A stretch of DNA of 64,000 nucleotides from Tetrapyrgos nigripes. Lineage: Eukaryota; Basidiomycota; Agaricomycetes; Agaricales; Campanellaceae. The notes beneath the pieces are model-generated. The model did not search any database. It was given only the letters and a program-made list of their open reading frames with translations, and had not been told where the DNA came from. The DNA is taken from NCBI GenBank assembly GCA_013368315.1, contig JAACJM010000010.1, positions 806,001 through 870,000 of the forward strand. The letters are read 5' to 3'. This document shows positions 43,609 to 53,800 of the stretch, piece after piece. Both the position numbers and the translations under genes were made by a program. How positions within the stretch are numbered: position 1 is the first letter of the stretch; every line of letters starts with the position of its first letter.

Positions 43609-44448
43609 CTACTCTCCCCTCTGCTCAGGATACAGTCCTTCCGCGTAGTTGAGCTGCGAGTGATGATGTCGTGCATGCGCATGCGGGTGAGGGACATGGT
43701 GCATCTGCACACGTACTCGGGGCTGAGCACCGTACGGCGAACTCAGGGTCACCGCCGTGTCGTTCGGTACTGCGACGTGGGAATGCAGCTGATGCTGCTG
43801 CAAGTATGGCTGCTGAGCGAGCGGCGTAGGGGGCGCAGGCTGGTGCTGGCGGGGAGGAGGCGGCTGTTGTGGCTGCAGTGGCTGGTACTGAGGTAGACCG
43901 AGGACACCCATTGGATTTTGCGGCTGGTGCGGCGACGGCTGCTCATCCGAGGGTTCGTCATCCATTTCCTCGTCATGGTCTTGCTCGCCAGAGGGGCCAG
44001 CCTCATCCCCATTGGCTGCTCTTTGGGCCGCTATTTCTTCTGCCGTCAAGAAGCGCCCGCCAGGTCCGCGGGGCCTTCTCATCGCATGTTTATGGCGCGA
44101 CTCGTGTAGATATGGCTAGGACAGCATAAGGGGCTATCTTACAGCAGTAATAGAAGCAAAAGCTACCTTGCGTTGACGAGAGAGACGGTGAACTTCTTCG
44201 AGGCGAGCACGCGCCACACGACGTTTGAGGATGCGAAAATACTGCTTGGCATTGACATACAGAGGCTCGTCGTCGACTTGGGGAATGGGCTCTACATCAT
44301 TGAGAAAGGACTGCTGCTGCTCAAAATCGTTGTTGTTGTAGTACGAGTTTAAGTGATATGCGGGGAAAAACTGTTGGTCGACGGCGGTAGAGTCCATCAC
44401 AAGGGTCGCAAATGGTGGAGTTGTCACAAACGTCACACTACCTTCCAT
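43609..44448 (-). CDS. HAP2: CCAAT-binding factor subunit HAP2 (NF-YA)
   Basis: The DNA-contacting subunit of the trimeric HAP2/3/5 complex that binds CCAAT boxes. Two exons: upper exon to 44167 and 44115-43609. The subunit-interaction helix reads EPLYVNAKQYFRILKRRVARAR. The intron separates LSRQRK from the DNA-binding PYLHESRHKHAMRRPRG. The rest is acidic (DHDEEMDDEPSDEQ) and then Pro/Gln/His-rich, typical of activation regions. Two starts are possible: ATG at 44448 (MEGSVTF, 261 residues) and ATG at 44397 (MDSTAVDQQ, 245 residues). The first lies only 9 nt from the start codon of the divergent Tho1-like gene, so the second may be more realistic. Confidence 0.93.
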
Positions 44449-44457
44449 CTTGAAAAA

Positions 44458-45280
44458 ATGGAGAAGAACCTCAAAAGTCTCAAGGTTAACGAGCTCAGGA
44501 ACATCCTGCAAAAGGCTGGTCTATCCATACCCGCCAAGACAAACAAGGCAGATCTTATTGCCCGCATTATAGCCTCTCCTGCTGCAGTAGACGTCTACAA
44601 TGCCCAGAATTCCCCTGAACCTCAGAATGATGATCTGGTGCGCGTCATGTCTCGTCCAAATCACTTGTCCTCATGTTCTTTCCAGCTAGCGCCTCCAGAG
44701 GAGTATGCTTCTACCCCAAACGTCGCTTCTTATTTCTGACGACACGTCTTTAGAGTCGACTGGAACGCGGAAGACGTGTCTGCTGTCCCGGCCAAAGAAA
44801 CCGAGCAACCCACTGCTCCTTCACAGCCGGTCTGTTCTTTTCATCCCCTTCACAATACGACTGGCTCACATATGTACATTCCTTGTCAGGCTGACCCTCC
44901 AGCATCTCAGCCGGATCAGGCAGAAAAGCCCTCAGACCCTCCAGCAGCTCCTCCAACCACGTCGGAAGATCCTGAGTTGGAAAAGCGGAGGAAGCGCGCA
45001 GAACGATTTGGAATCCCTCTGGTCGAACCCAAACAAAACCCTCAAAAGAAGACCAACCCCAAGACAACCAAGACCGTCAATGAGGTACGGGCTCTTCATC
45101 TCTCTTGGAACTACCCTAATCTGTTTCTAGGATCCCGACAAACTGAAATCTCGTGCAGAACGTTTTGGTGCCAGTGTCGGCACAGACACGCTCAAAAGGA
45201 AGCAGTCGGAAGAGGTGGTTGATTCTGACGAGCAGGAAAAGCGACGTAAACGAGCCGAACGATTTGGGCTCAAGACATGA
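44458..45280 (+). CDS. SAP-domain mRNA export protein (Tho1/SARNP-like)
   Basis: A nuclear RNA/DNA-binding protein related to yeast Tho1 and human SARNP (CIP29), which work with the THO/TREX complex in transcription-coupled mRNA export. The SAP motif opens the protein: LKSLKVNELRNILQKAGL, PAKTNKADLIARI. An acidic, Pro-rich middle (EDVSAVPAKETEQPTAPSQP, then DPPASQPDQAEKPSDPPAAP) follows. Three copies of the Tho1-type signature RAERFG occur (KRRKRAERFGIPL, KSRAERFGASV, KRRKRAERFGLKT). Five exons are inferred, with introns near 44636-44685, 44703-44753, 44828-44888 and 45085-45130. First of five closely packed plus-strand genes. Confidence 0.85.
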
Positions 45281-45356
45281 GCTGGAGATATACCCTACTT
45301 GTACATTGTAACTTGTCTATCATGAGTCGCGGCAGAAATAATCTGTTTTCCCAGTG

Positions 45357-46657
45357 ATGTCTCCATCTGAGAAGCTACCACTACTCCCAGTCACTCGCAG
45401 TGACATTGCAGGCCCTGCCCGCTTTACCCTAGTCATCCATGGAGGAGCAGGTACCATGTCCAGGAAGAACGCGACTCCAGGGCAGATAGCAGTATATCAC
45501 GCTGGGCTTCGTAAGGCGCTTGAAGCTGGCTATGCTGTCCTCAGTGTCGGTGGAGAAGCCATGGATGCTGCAGTTGCTGCAGTTTCAGTCTTGGAAGGTA
45601 TGTCGAACATTTGTTCATCTGGATCAAGTAACATTGTCTTTTAGACAATCCATTGTTCAACGCTGGCAAGGGCGCAGTCTTCAATGTGGATGGCAAGGTA
45701 CTTTTCTCTTTTCTCTTTTTGGTTGACTGCTAATTTCATTTTCAGAATGAACTCGAAAGCTCTGTAATGCTCTCCAAACCACCCGTTTCACATCCCCAAA
45801 TCCCAAACTCTCGTCGTGGATTCGGACTGACTCTCCTTACTCGTACAAAGAACCCATCTCAAATGGTTAGAGCACTCTACCTCAACCCAGACGTCGCTCC
45901 TCATGTCTTTATGTCTGGAGCCAACGCCGAGTCAATTGGTGAATCACTTGGACAAGTCCTCGTAGATCCTTCATACTTTTACACTGAAGCCCGCTGGAAG
46001 GAACACCGCAAAGGACTAGGTTTACCTGATGAACCTCACCCCGCCGACGTTGACGCGTCTTTGGACATGTATCCAACGGGGACTGTTGGTGCTGTTGCTC
46101 TCGATGAACGTGGGTGCATCTGTTCCGTGACCTCGACAGGGGGAAGGACAAACAAACTCGTCGGACGAATCGGCGACACACCTTGCGTCGCCCACGGTTT
46201 TTGGGCTGAAGAATGGGAGACCACAGGATTGATGACTAGGGCATGGAACAAGATTACAGGTAAACCCAATGTACGGGCAATTGGTATTTCTGGAACGGGT
46301 GATGGGGATGTATGTCCTTCAGTTCGGCTTTGCTTGCAAGATGATGCTGAATGTGATCATCCAGTATTTTATTCGTCAAGCGACTGCATCCACAATCGCT
46401 AGACGTGTTCAGTTCTTGGGAGAATCCATCGAAACGGCTGCGAAAGTCGCGGTTGAAGATCTTGCAAAAGATGGAGGGGTTGGAGGAGTTATTGTGCTTG
46501 ACAATGAAGGGAATGGTAAGTAGAAACTCTTCTGCTATGCAGTTTATTGACGATATCAACAGTTACTCTGCCATTAAACTGTGAAGGAATGTATCGAGGT
46601 GTTATTCGTATGGACGGAGTGCCCAAGACTGCTATATTTAGGGACGATGTTTTGTAG
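45357..46657 (+). CDS. Isoaspartyl peptidase / L-asparaginase (Ntn hydrolase)
   Basis: A plant-type asparaginase that self-cleaves to expose an N-terminal threonine and hydrolyses isoaspartyl dipeptides or asparagine. The start (45357) leads to FTLVIHGGAGTMSR, the family opening. NPLFNAGKGAVFNVDGK follows across introns near 45600-45645 and 45697-45745. The predicted autocleavage site is MYPTG|TVGAVALDERG, and then VTSTGGRTNKLVGRIGDTP. The glycine after GISGTGDGD is followed by an intron (about 46311-46360) and YFIRQATASTIARR. The end is MYRGVIRMDG...FRDDVL. Stop 76 nt downstream of the Tho1 gene's stop codon region; next start is 51 nt further on. Confidence 0.9.
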
Positions 46658-46708
46658 TAGACAATTTATGTAATTTCATACACCCTTTCTCCTTTTCACC
46701 ACTACAAC

Positions 46709-48115
46709 ATGAGCGTCAACAAGTACGCCAATCTCCCCGACATCGTTGGTCCATTCTCTCGACCTACACTATCCTTTGATCAATCATTTCATTGTGTAGG
46801 ACACTGCCCAGGACATCTACGAGACGGAAGATGTCGTTCAATCTTCCCAAGTTCAAGTAGGTTTCTTAGCTCTACATATCGCGTTTTTTTTTTTTTTTTT
46901 TTCATTTCCACTCACATCCGCAAATCTTAGGGTGACTCTAGTGACGAGGAATTACCCAGCTCAAATCGTCCTTCTGCCTTCCGTGGAAAGAACGGTGAAA
47001 GCGCTGTCAACAAAGAGGAGCTGGATGGCAGCAACTTGATTGCGGCAGATGAAGCTAGTAAGAGATTTCGGAAAGCCGAAAGGCGTAGAGGTGAGGTGCT
47101 CATAAGCGTGCAAAACACCCTGTGTTGAACGACTGAACAGGAAAACCAAGGACGCAGTACGCATACCCGCCTTCGCCAGCACCTTCCTCCTCCTCAGCCG
47201 AAGAACCGTCGCATCCTGTTTTGCTATCTCACCGAATCCGTAAACTACAAGCCGAAATGACCGCACTTGAGCAAGAGTTGGCAGATCCATCTAATAATCC
47301 ACTGTTGCAACAAGAGAAGGAACATGACAATTTCGATTTTGGAGAAATGTTACGAGGAATGACAGATGTAAAGGCACGACTGGACAAGATTAAGAAGGAA
47401 AAGGAAGGGAGAGGAAAACTTGTCGGAGTCATATTGGGCGAGAAGATGACAGCGAAAGACGAGGACAAGGGAGCCAAACCTACTGAAGCACGCGATACGA
47501 CTACACAGCCAGACTTTCAAAATGTAGCCGAGATGGACAGACGACTGGGTGAGCTGGAAAAGTTGGTTGGGTCATCAACAAGTATACTGGATGAGGTGAG
47601 CCGCCTGGTACACTGACGTGTCTTTCGCGACTGATTAGCAGCAGACTTCGCCTCTACCTCCACCGCTTTTGACTCAAATCACGCGAGTGAATAATCAACT
47701 CTCAGTGTTGGCCCAACCTCGACATATAGATTCCATTTCTCGACGACTGAAGATACTCATCTCGGAATTGGACAGAGCTAGTAATCAGCGAAGACAGAGC
47801 GGGGGAGGGCAGGTGGACCCGCAGATAGCCGTACTGTTGCATCGAGTGGGACCGTTGCTTCCACAAATACCGCATATATTGACGCGACTACGAACATTAT
47901 CGACATTACATGCGTCTGCTGGTGAATTTCAGAGTACACTAGAAAGAGTGGAGGGAGAGGAGGAGAAAACAAAGGAGGAACTGGAAGAGTTGGAAAGGGC
48001 GGTTGAGACGCTGGAGAAGAGTCTTGTGGAGAATCGACAAGTGATGAAGGGAAACGTAGAGGGACTGGAGACGCGTCTGAACGAGTTGTTTAAGCGATTA
48101 GAAAGCATCAAGTAG
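46709..48115 (+). CDS. JNM1: Dynamitin, dynactin subunit 2
   Basis: Dynamitin is the shoulder subunit of dynactin, the activator of cytoplasmic dynein needed for nuclear migration in hyphae. The N-terminus MSVNKYANLPDI continues after an intron as DTAQDIYETEDV, the conserved dynactin-binding tail. Exon 3 has SDEELPSSNRPSAF. Then come long coiled coils: LSHRIRKLQAEMTALEQEL, AEMDRRLGELEKLVGSS, and the end region with EEKTKEELEELERAVETLEKSL and NELFKRLESIK. Five to six exons. One intron (about 46859-46930) includes a run of 19 T. The stop is 26 nt before the next gene's ATG. Confidence 0.88.
46884..46902 (+). repeat. Poly-T run in a dynamitin intron
   Basis: Nineteen consecutive T residues just before a 3' splice site. 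It probably acts as an extended polypyrimidine tract, and its length may be inexact because homopolymers are error-prone. Confidence 0.8.
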
Positions 48116-48141
48116 AGTTGTCAGTCATGTGATAATACACG

Positions 48142-48981
48142 ATGTCTCGAGTGGAAAGCCAACTACAAGCACTAAGGGACTGCTACAGCCGGGTACAGAC
48201 CCTGCGTAATCTACCACAGACACTTTTGACTGGACCAAAGCAGATGGTATGGTTGTCAGGACCTCAATTTGCGGAGCTGAAAGGAATTGGGGAGACGATC
48301 AAGTCTGAGGAGGTACAAGAAGCGCTACGAGCAGCAGAAGCGAGCGAAAAGGCAGATGGGAACGTAGGGATTGATGTGCGACGGAAACAAAGGTAGCAGA
48401 AGACAAGAGACAAGGGATGACAAAAGAAACTGACATTTTGTTTTGCATTTTCTAGAAGACGAGAATATCCGGAATCACCTAAACCGGAAATAGAAAGCGA
48501 AGGACAAAAGGAAGCACAAGAGGATCGGCTCAAGGTGGCTGAGCTTGAGGAATATATCCGGCGTTTCAACATGGAACACCCGAGTCGACTCGAGGTCTGG
48601 CGACCGACACGAAACGGAGGAACAGAGGCCGACGCCACGGTGCTTCGGATGAGGATCAAGGACGTGTTGACGGCGTATGTGACGGCGGGGACGGCGGAAG
48701 ACGGGGAAATGATGGTGGAAAGCATCGTGTGCTTTGGGCCGCGAGAGACGGGCAGCCCGCACGGCGAGTCGTCGTACGAAGTGTACCGGGCAATGTCCGA
48801 GTGGCTGGCCGGGCAGCAGGTGGGGATCGGGGGGGCGGTGAGTGCGCTGGAATCGTACAGTACCGTGTTCATCTCCGGATGCGTTCGGTGTGGCCGGGTG
48901 CTGGACGAAGCACATCTGCCGGCAGTAGGCAGAAAAAACGAAGGAGGCAAATGGATTTGTCGACATAAAAGCTGCTTTTAA
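48142..48981 (+). CDS. MED27: Mediator complex subunit Med27-like protein
   Basis: Probably a subunit of the Mediator co-activator that bridges regulators and RNA polymerase II. Two exons: the first has an N-terminal helical region (MSRVESQLQALRDCYSRVQ, LLTGPKQMVWLSG) and ends near 48392 (GTAGCA donor); the second runs from about 48457 to 48981. A middle domain begins ELEEYIRRFNMEHPSRLEVW. The C-terminus has the zinc-ligand pattern of Med27: FISGCVRCGRVLDEAHLP, then WICRHKSCF. The Med27 call rests on this C-terminal pattern and overall length (about 255 residues), so it is moderate. Only 26 and 28 nt separate it from its neighbours on the same strand. Confidence 0.62.
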
Positions 48982-49009
48982 AATATTACGTCACGAGATT
49001 TTCTGCACG

Positions 49010-50527
49010 ATGCTATCCGTCCTCGAACACCATCCAGCCGAAGGCGAAGTCGGTGTCCCGCTCACCGTCAAGCTTAGTCTCCTCCACCACAACACAGACC
49101 CCATTTATCTCAGGCTTGTCTTTGGCTCAAAGCCCGTCGCCACCGCCGTTCACAAGCTACAAGAGCCAAACCTCTACCAGCTCGATGCCACCGCTCCCGT
49201 CAACGACGACCGCGTCGTCTCTCTCCATGTTCAAGTACTGAACAATCAGAACCTCGTTCTCGATTCCCTTGCCTTTGGCGAGTTTCGCTACTGGTTCAGT
49301 AGGTCTCCTTTCTTTTTCTCAATGCCCCGCCCTCATCCTGTCGCCAGACTCCTCTCCAGCTGGTTCTCCGTCTCGTCGCCACAAAAGGCTCAGCTCCATA
49401 GATACCCCAAGGCCACCACTAGACCTTCCTCCCGGTCGTCGCAGGGCTGCAACCACAACGGCCACAACTCGTCCTCCCATTCCTTCGGCCTCCCGCATTC
49501 GCGCCAATTCTCTCGTTCGCACCAAATTTTCCTACTCCAAAAGCATCTCGGAGGATCTACAGGCACAGACGCCAGTTCTTCAGTTGATTACACCCTTGGA
49601 ATCCATCTGCCACAATTGGGATGCTGAAGAAATCAAAGCGGGTCGTCGTCTCGTCCGGTTCACAAAAGTCCAGGACGGGTGCAGACTCATTCTCACCTGC
49701 TCTCCCGTTCGTCAACAGGACTATGTCGACACCGACAGCGTCATCTCCTGCATTTATCGCGAGGAGGCCAAGGCCTGCTTTGTCACTTCGGTTGACATAA
49801 TCTACCTTCTCGAGCGCCTCACAAACGACGAATTCCCGGTCGAAGAAAAGAATCGTATTAGGCGCAACCTCGAGGGACTTCGGCCCACCACGGTCTCTAA
49901 ACACAAGCCTGGATCGGAAGCTTTTTTCCAACGGATTATGGAATTCCCTGATCCCAAACCCAGGAATATCGAAAAAGATTTGAAAGTCTTCGAGTGGTCC
50001 CTGCTAGGTCAGGCTTTAGACAAAATTCTTTCCAAATATGTCAGTATCGTTTTCTAGAATTCCTCTACCCGGTCCCTGCTGACCCTCGATTTTTTGTCTA
50101 GTCCGTCTATACATCGTCTCCGACTGATTCTACAATTTCTCTTCCCGTTGACCCACCCGATGATCCCAATCCGGTTTGTCATATCGCAACTCCGGATCGG
50201 GATACTTTTCCCCAACTTACGCACACGGCTCCTGATTCAACGAAATTCGAACCGGCTTTTGACGATGAACATTTTCTCTTGTTATCTGCCCATGACAATA
50301 ACAGCGATGCCCTTTCCGTCTTCCAAGATCGCCCGGCCTCCCTTCCGACTTCGCAGCCCTCCTCACGAGGTGAGCCGGTCACCTGGCAAATGGATAGTCC
50401 TAGTCATCTTGGAATTGGCAATTACCATTCATTCCAACTCAACGAGGTGGCTCCCTTTGCTGAGTCGGACTTTTCTTACCACTATGGCTCCATTCTTCCT
50501 TCTAGAGACGGTTCGCCTCACTACTAG
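49010..50527 (+). CDS. MedA-like developmental transcription regulator (DUF7082)
   Basis: Homologue of Aspergillus MedA, Ustilago Med1 and Fusarium Ren1, regulators of conidiation, morphogenesis and adhesion. The N-terminal exon (49010 to about 49297) looks like an IPT/TIG-type beta domain (PAEGEVGVPLTVKLSLLH). After a Ser/Arg-rich linker comes the signature domain: AGRRLVRFTKVQDGCRLILT, ISCIYREEAKACFVTSVDII, VEEKNRIRRNLEGLRPTTVS and FPDPKPRNIEKDLKVFEWS, ending with LDKILSKY. An intron (about 50040-50100) precedes an acidic Ser/Thr/Pro-rich tail ending RDGSPHY. At about 455 residues it is shorter than ascomycete MedA, lacking the long N-terminal region. Confidence 0.82.
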
Positions 50528-50839
50528 ATTTCCATTGATCCAATTTTCTTTCATGTAAAAAACGTTTGGGACTATGATGTTTTCACTGTATTTTCTGTCA
50601 CACTGGATTCTTTTGTTACTCGCAGTCCGCACTTTCGCCTTTGTAGTCTTGCATCCTCCATTTCTGTCCATGTCCTTTACGCCTTTTATGCCCTGAGACG
50701 TATTGTAAATTAAGTACTTGTAAATAGCAGAGTAGTTGATCACTACTCTCAAGCTGGAAACAGTGAAATATCCAGGTATATGCACAAATCAAGACGTACT
50801 ACACGAGAATAAAGATACAAAAAAGAACCGATACAACAA

Positions 50840-53800
50840 TCACGACATGGTGTTGTTCCGCCTACCAAAGTTCAAACTCCCAAAGCGAGAAAACCTTCCC
50901 CTCAGTGAACCAAAAGACCCCAAACTACCGACACCAGATGTGGCTACAGACGCTCCAGAAGTAGCAGCAGCCGAATGCATTCCAACGCCTGTGGCAACAT
51001 TGACAAAAGATGCATGAGCCGACTCGACAGACAGCGAATCACTACCACCTCCATTCTGCAAATCGACGGGAGCAGAGGAGACTCCATTAATCCCGTGCCT
51101 TGCTAGATGTGCTAGATGCCGCTGCAGAGGGGTCTGCTTCACCGAAGGATGTTGACCCTCAGTCATCGTCGGCGACTGTGGAGAAAGGGGAGGCGCGGAA
51201 CCCAGCCCCCGACTCAGGTTCACAGGCGCGAGATTGAAAGGACCATGCCTGATCGATGAAGCGCTCGTGTTCATCGTCTGAGCTGTTCCGTCATACAGAG
51301 AAGTTTGGTACTGGGATCGCTGCGGGACTCCTCCTGACATCACAGACGGCGATATCGTCACAGTGTCTGAGCCATCTTCCAGCCCCAGTCGACGGATTTC
51401 TTCCTTAAAGTTTTTCCGGAAAAACTTTTCGAGCGTCTCGTGAAAGGGCATGAATTCTGGCGGACAGAGTTGTCCATGTAGCTTAAGGCACATATCAAGA
51501 ACCCGAACCTGTAAACGTCATAAGTCCTATTTCACATCGATGGAAAAGGACTGCTTGCCTGCTCATCAACTGCTGTGCGTAGCTTGTCCATCAATTCTGC
51601 TCGGTCAGGGTATCTCGTCACATAATCAGGACTGAAGAATGTCCTTCGGTAAGAGGGAATGCCAGTGTCTACAGGACTGTCCACTGCAGAGTTGAGAGCC
51701 ATGGCTAGAGCATTCGTTGAAACATCCTGCGAGGTATTGGCCAGAGCCTGGTACCTTAAATGCAAGCCGGTCAACTCCTTAGTTTTCTGCTCCACTTCGG
51801 TCAATGCATTTTCCACAGGTGAAATTTCAACGACTTCTAGACCAACGACTTGGGAACGTCGAAGGACTGTGGGAAAAGTCTCCTCAGTCGTGAAGTACAC
51901 TTTCTCCGTCCATGTTTCCTCCGTGCCGTCACTCGCGTTCCGTTTGACTGGTCGGGAAGTCGAGAAGAGGTTAACCGCGCTACAATATGTATGATCAAAG
52001 ATAATCCAAGCTTAAGGATTGCGGAGACATACCTATGTTCATAATAGGTACGGATCGATATAGGCACATCTGGGTTTGCGAAGACGGGCAACTCGCGATT
52101 CGGCTCAGGAGTCACCGCAGTACATTGGATGTATTGATCATTCCCGAACCGAATGTCAACTGGAGGATCCCCAGTCATCTTGAGCAAGCGAGCACCAAGG
52201 TGTTTATTTAACATTCGTTCGCAGAAAGCACCGTACTTCTCCCACTCATAGCCACGATACTGAGAATCTCTCAGTTACAAAGCATGAACGAAAAGAAAAA
52301 AATTGCATACTATGAATCTTTTGTCTCTGATTGCGACAGGGAAATTGCCGTAGAACGTCACCAAGTAGTAATCTGGATAATACCGTTGCTCATTGACTAT
52401 GTGTTCCAGAAGGATAGCTTGATGACGAAGGATTTCTGCCAGTCGACCACTGCATAAAAGGTAACACTTAAACATTGATGCAAATGAAGATAGTATTTGA
52501 CACCTACTAGTTGAAGGTTACTTCAGAATGCTGGAAGGCAAGTTCCTTGCAAATGTCAATGGCGCGTTCCCATGCTTTCCCTTTTCCTGTATTCGAGAAT
52601 GGCTGTTAAAAGAAAGAAAGAGAAATCAAAGCGTACACCAATGCAAACACACCGAGGTAATCGAGAATAAGCAAACACAAGGTCTCCTTTCGATGAAACT
52701 GAGACTGTCTAGGCAAGTCGAGGTCATCCATGGGTGGCACGAAGGCATTGAGGTCCCACGAGTAAAGGTCTGAATGTAGTTTTAGCGTCAAAGCTGCCTC
52801 CACGTAGTTGAAAGACCGCAAGTGCATCTATTGTTTGCTGATTAGTGATATCGAAATGAGACTACAGGGCTTGAATCCTCACGTTGACCAGTTGATGGAC
52901 GTATTTAATGTAAATCTCGTCGCGCCCAATTCGCCGTATAAAGTTCATCAACCGGAGCTGAGGATTTCTGTGAGACCAAAACTATTTTCACAAACGGCTA
53001 CCACTTACTGTCGCAATGACACGTTCATCAGCAAACTCCTCGCCGTCAGGGAGAGCACGGATGCTTAATAGCAGCTCGAGGAAGAGATCCACAGAATCCA
53101 AAAAGATTGAAACGCGTTCCCGAAGTTGCTCATCAACATCAGAACTGACGAACAAATGTCGCAGTTGCCCGACGAAGAATGCACCGGATATGTCATCTGC
53201 CTTGCTCTCTGACATGAACAAGGAATCTAAACGAGTCACAAGCTCATTCTCAATCTCCTCAAAATGACCAGACTGGTGATATTCGGAGACTATCATGCTG
53301 TAGAGCATCTGTACAGCATTATTCCTCAATTGTTCATGATGACTCAAGCAAAGATTGACCACAGGACCAACAAGGGTACTCAGGTATACCTGATAACCCT
53401 GTAAAAGATACAGTCAATACATGTAAACGGCGAAGGAAACAACTACGCACTCCGTATCTTGTGGAAAGCTCGCCAGTAGAAGATGCGTGTTCAGCCCAGC
53501 CAAGAGATTGCCAGAGGTTCAGCATGACAGCAGCACCTTCGCCTCGAATGTCACCAGCTAAACGCCAAACTGCACGTCGTTTCTGCAAATATGTGTTCAA
53601 TAAGGAGCTGAAAGATCACTGAAGCGAGCAAACACTGACCTGGGGACTGAATTCTTCAATCACCAGTTGCTCAGAAGATAACAGCTTCAGTAGCATATAA
53701 AATGCTTCTCTCCAAAGCTGAGGATCAAACTGTGACTCTGACTCTTGTGATGGAATAAACTCCTTCACCAAAAGAGCTGACACGGGTTCCATCATCTTCA

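Noticed and set aside
46884..46902. Poly-T run as the tail of a retroposed insertion
   Set aside because: No target duplication or element body is visible; it sits directly before a 3' splice site.
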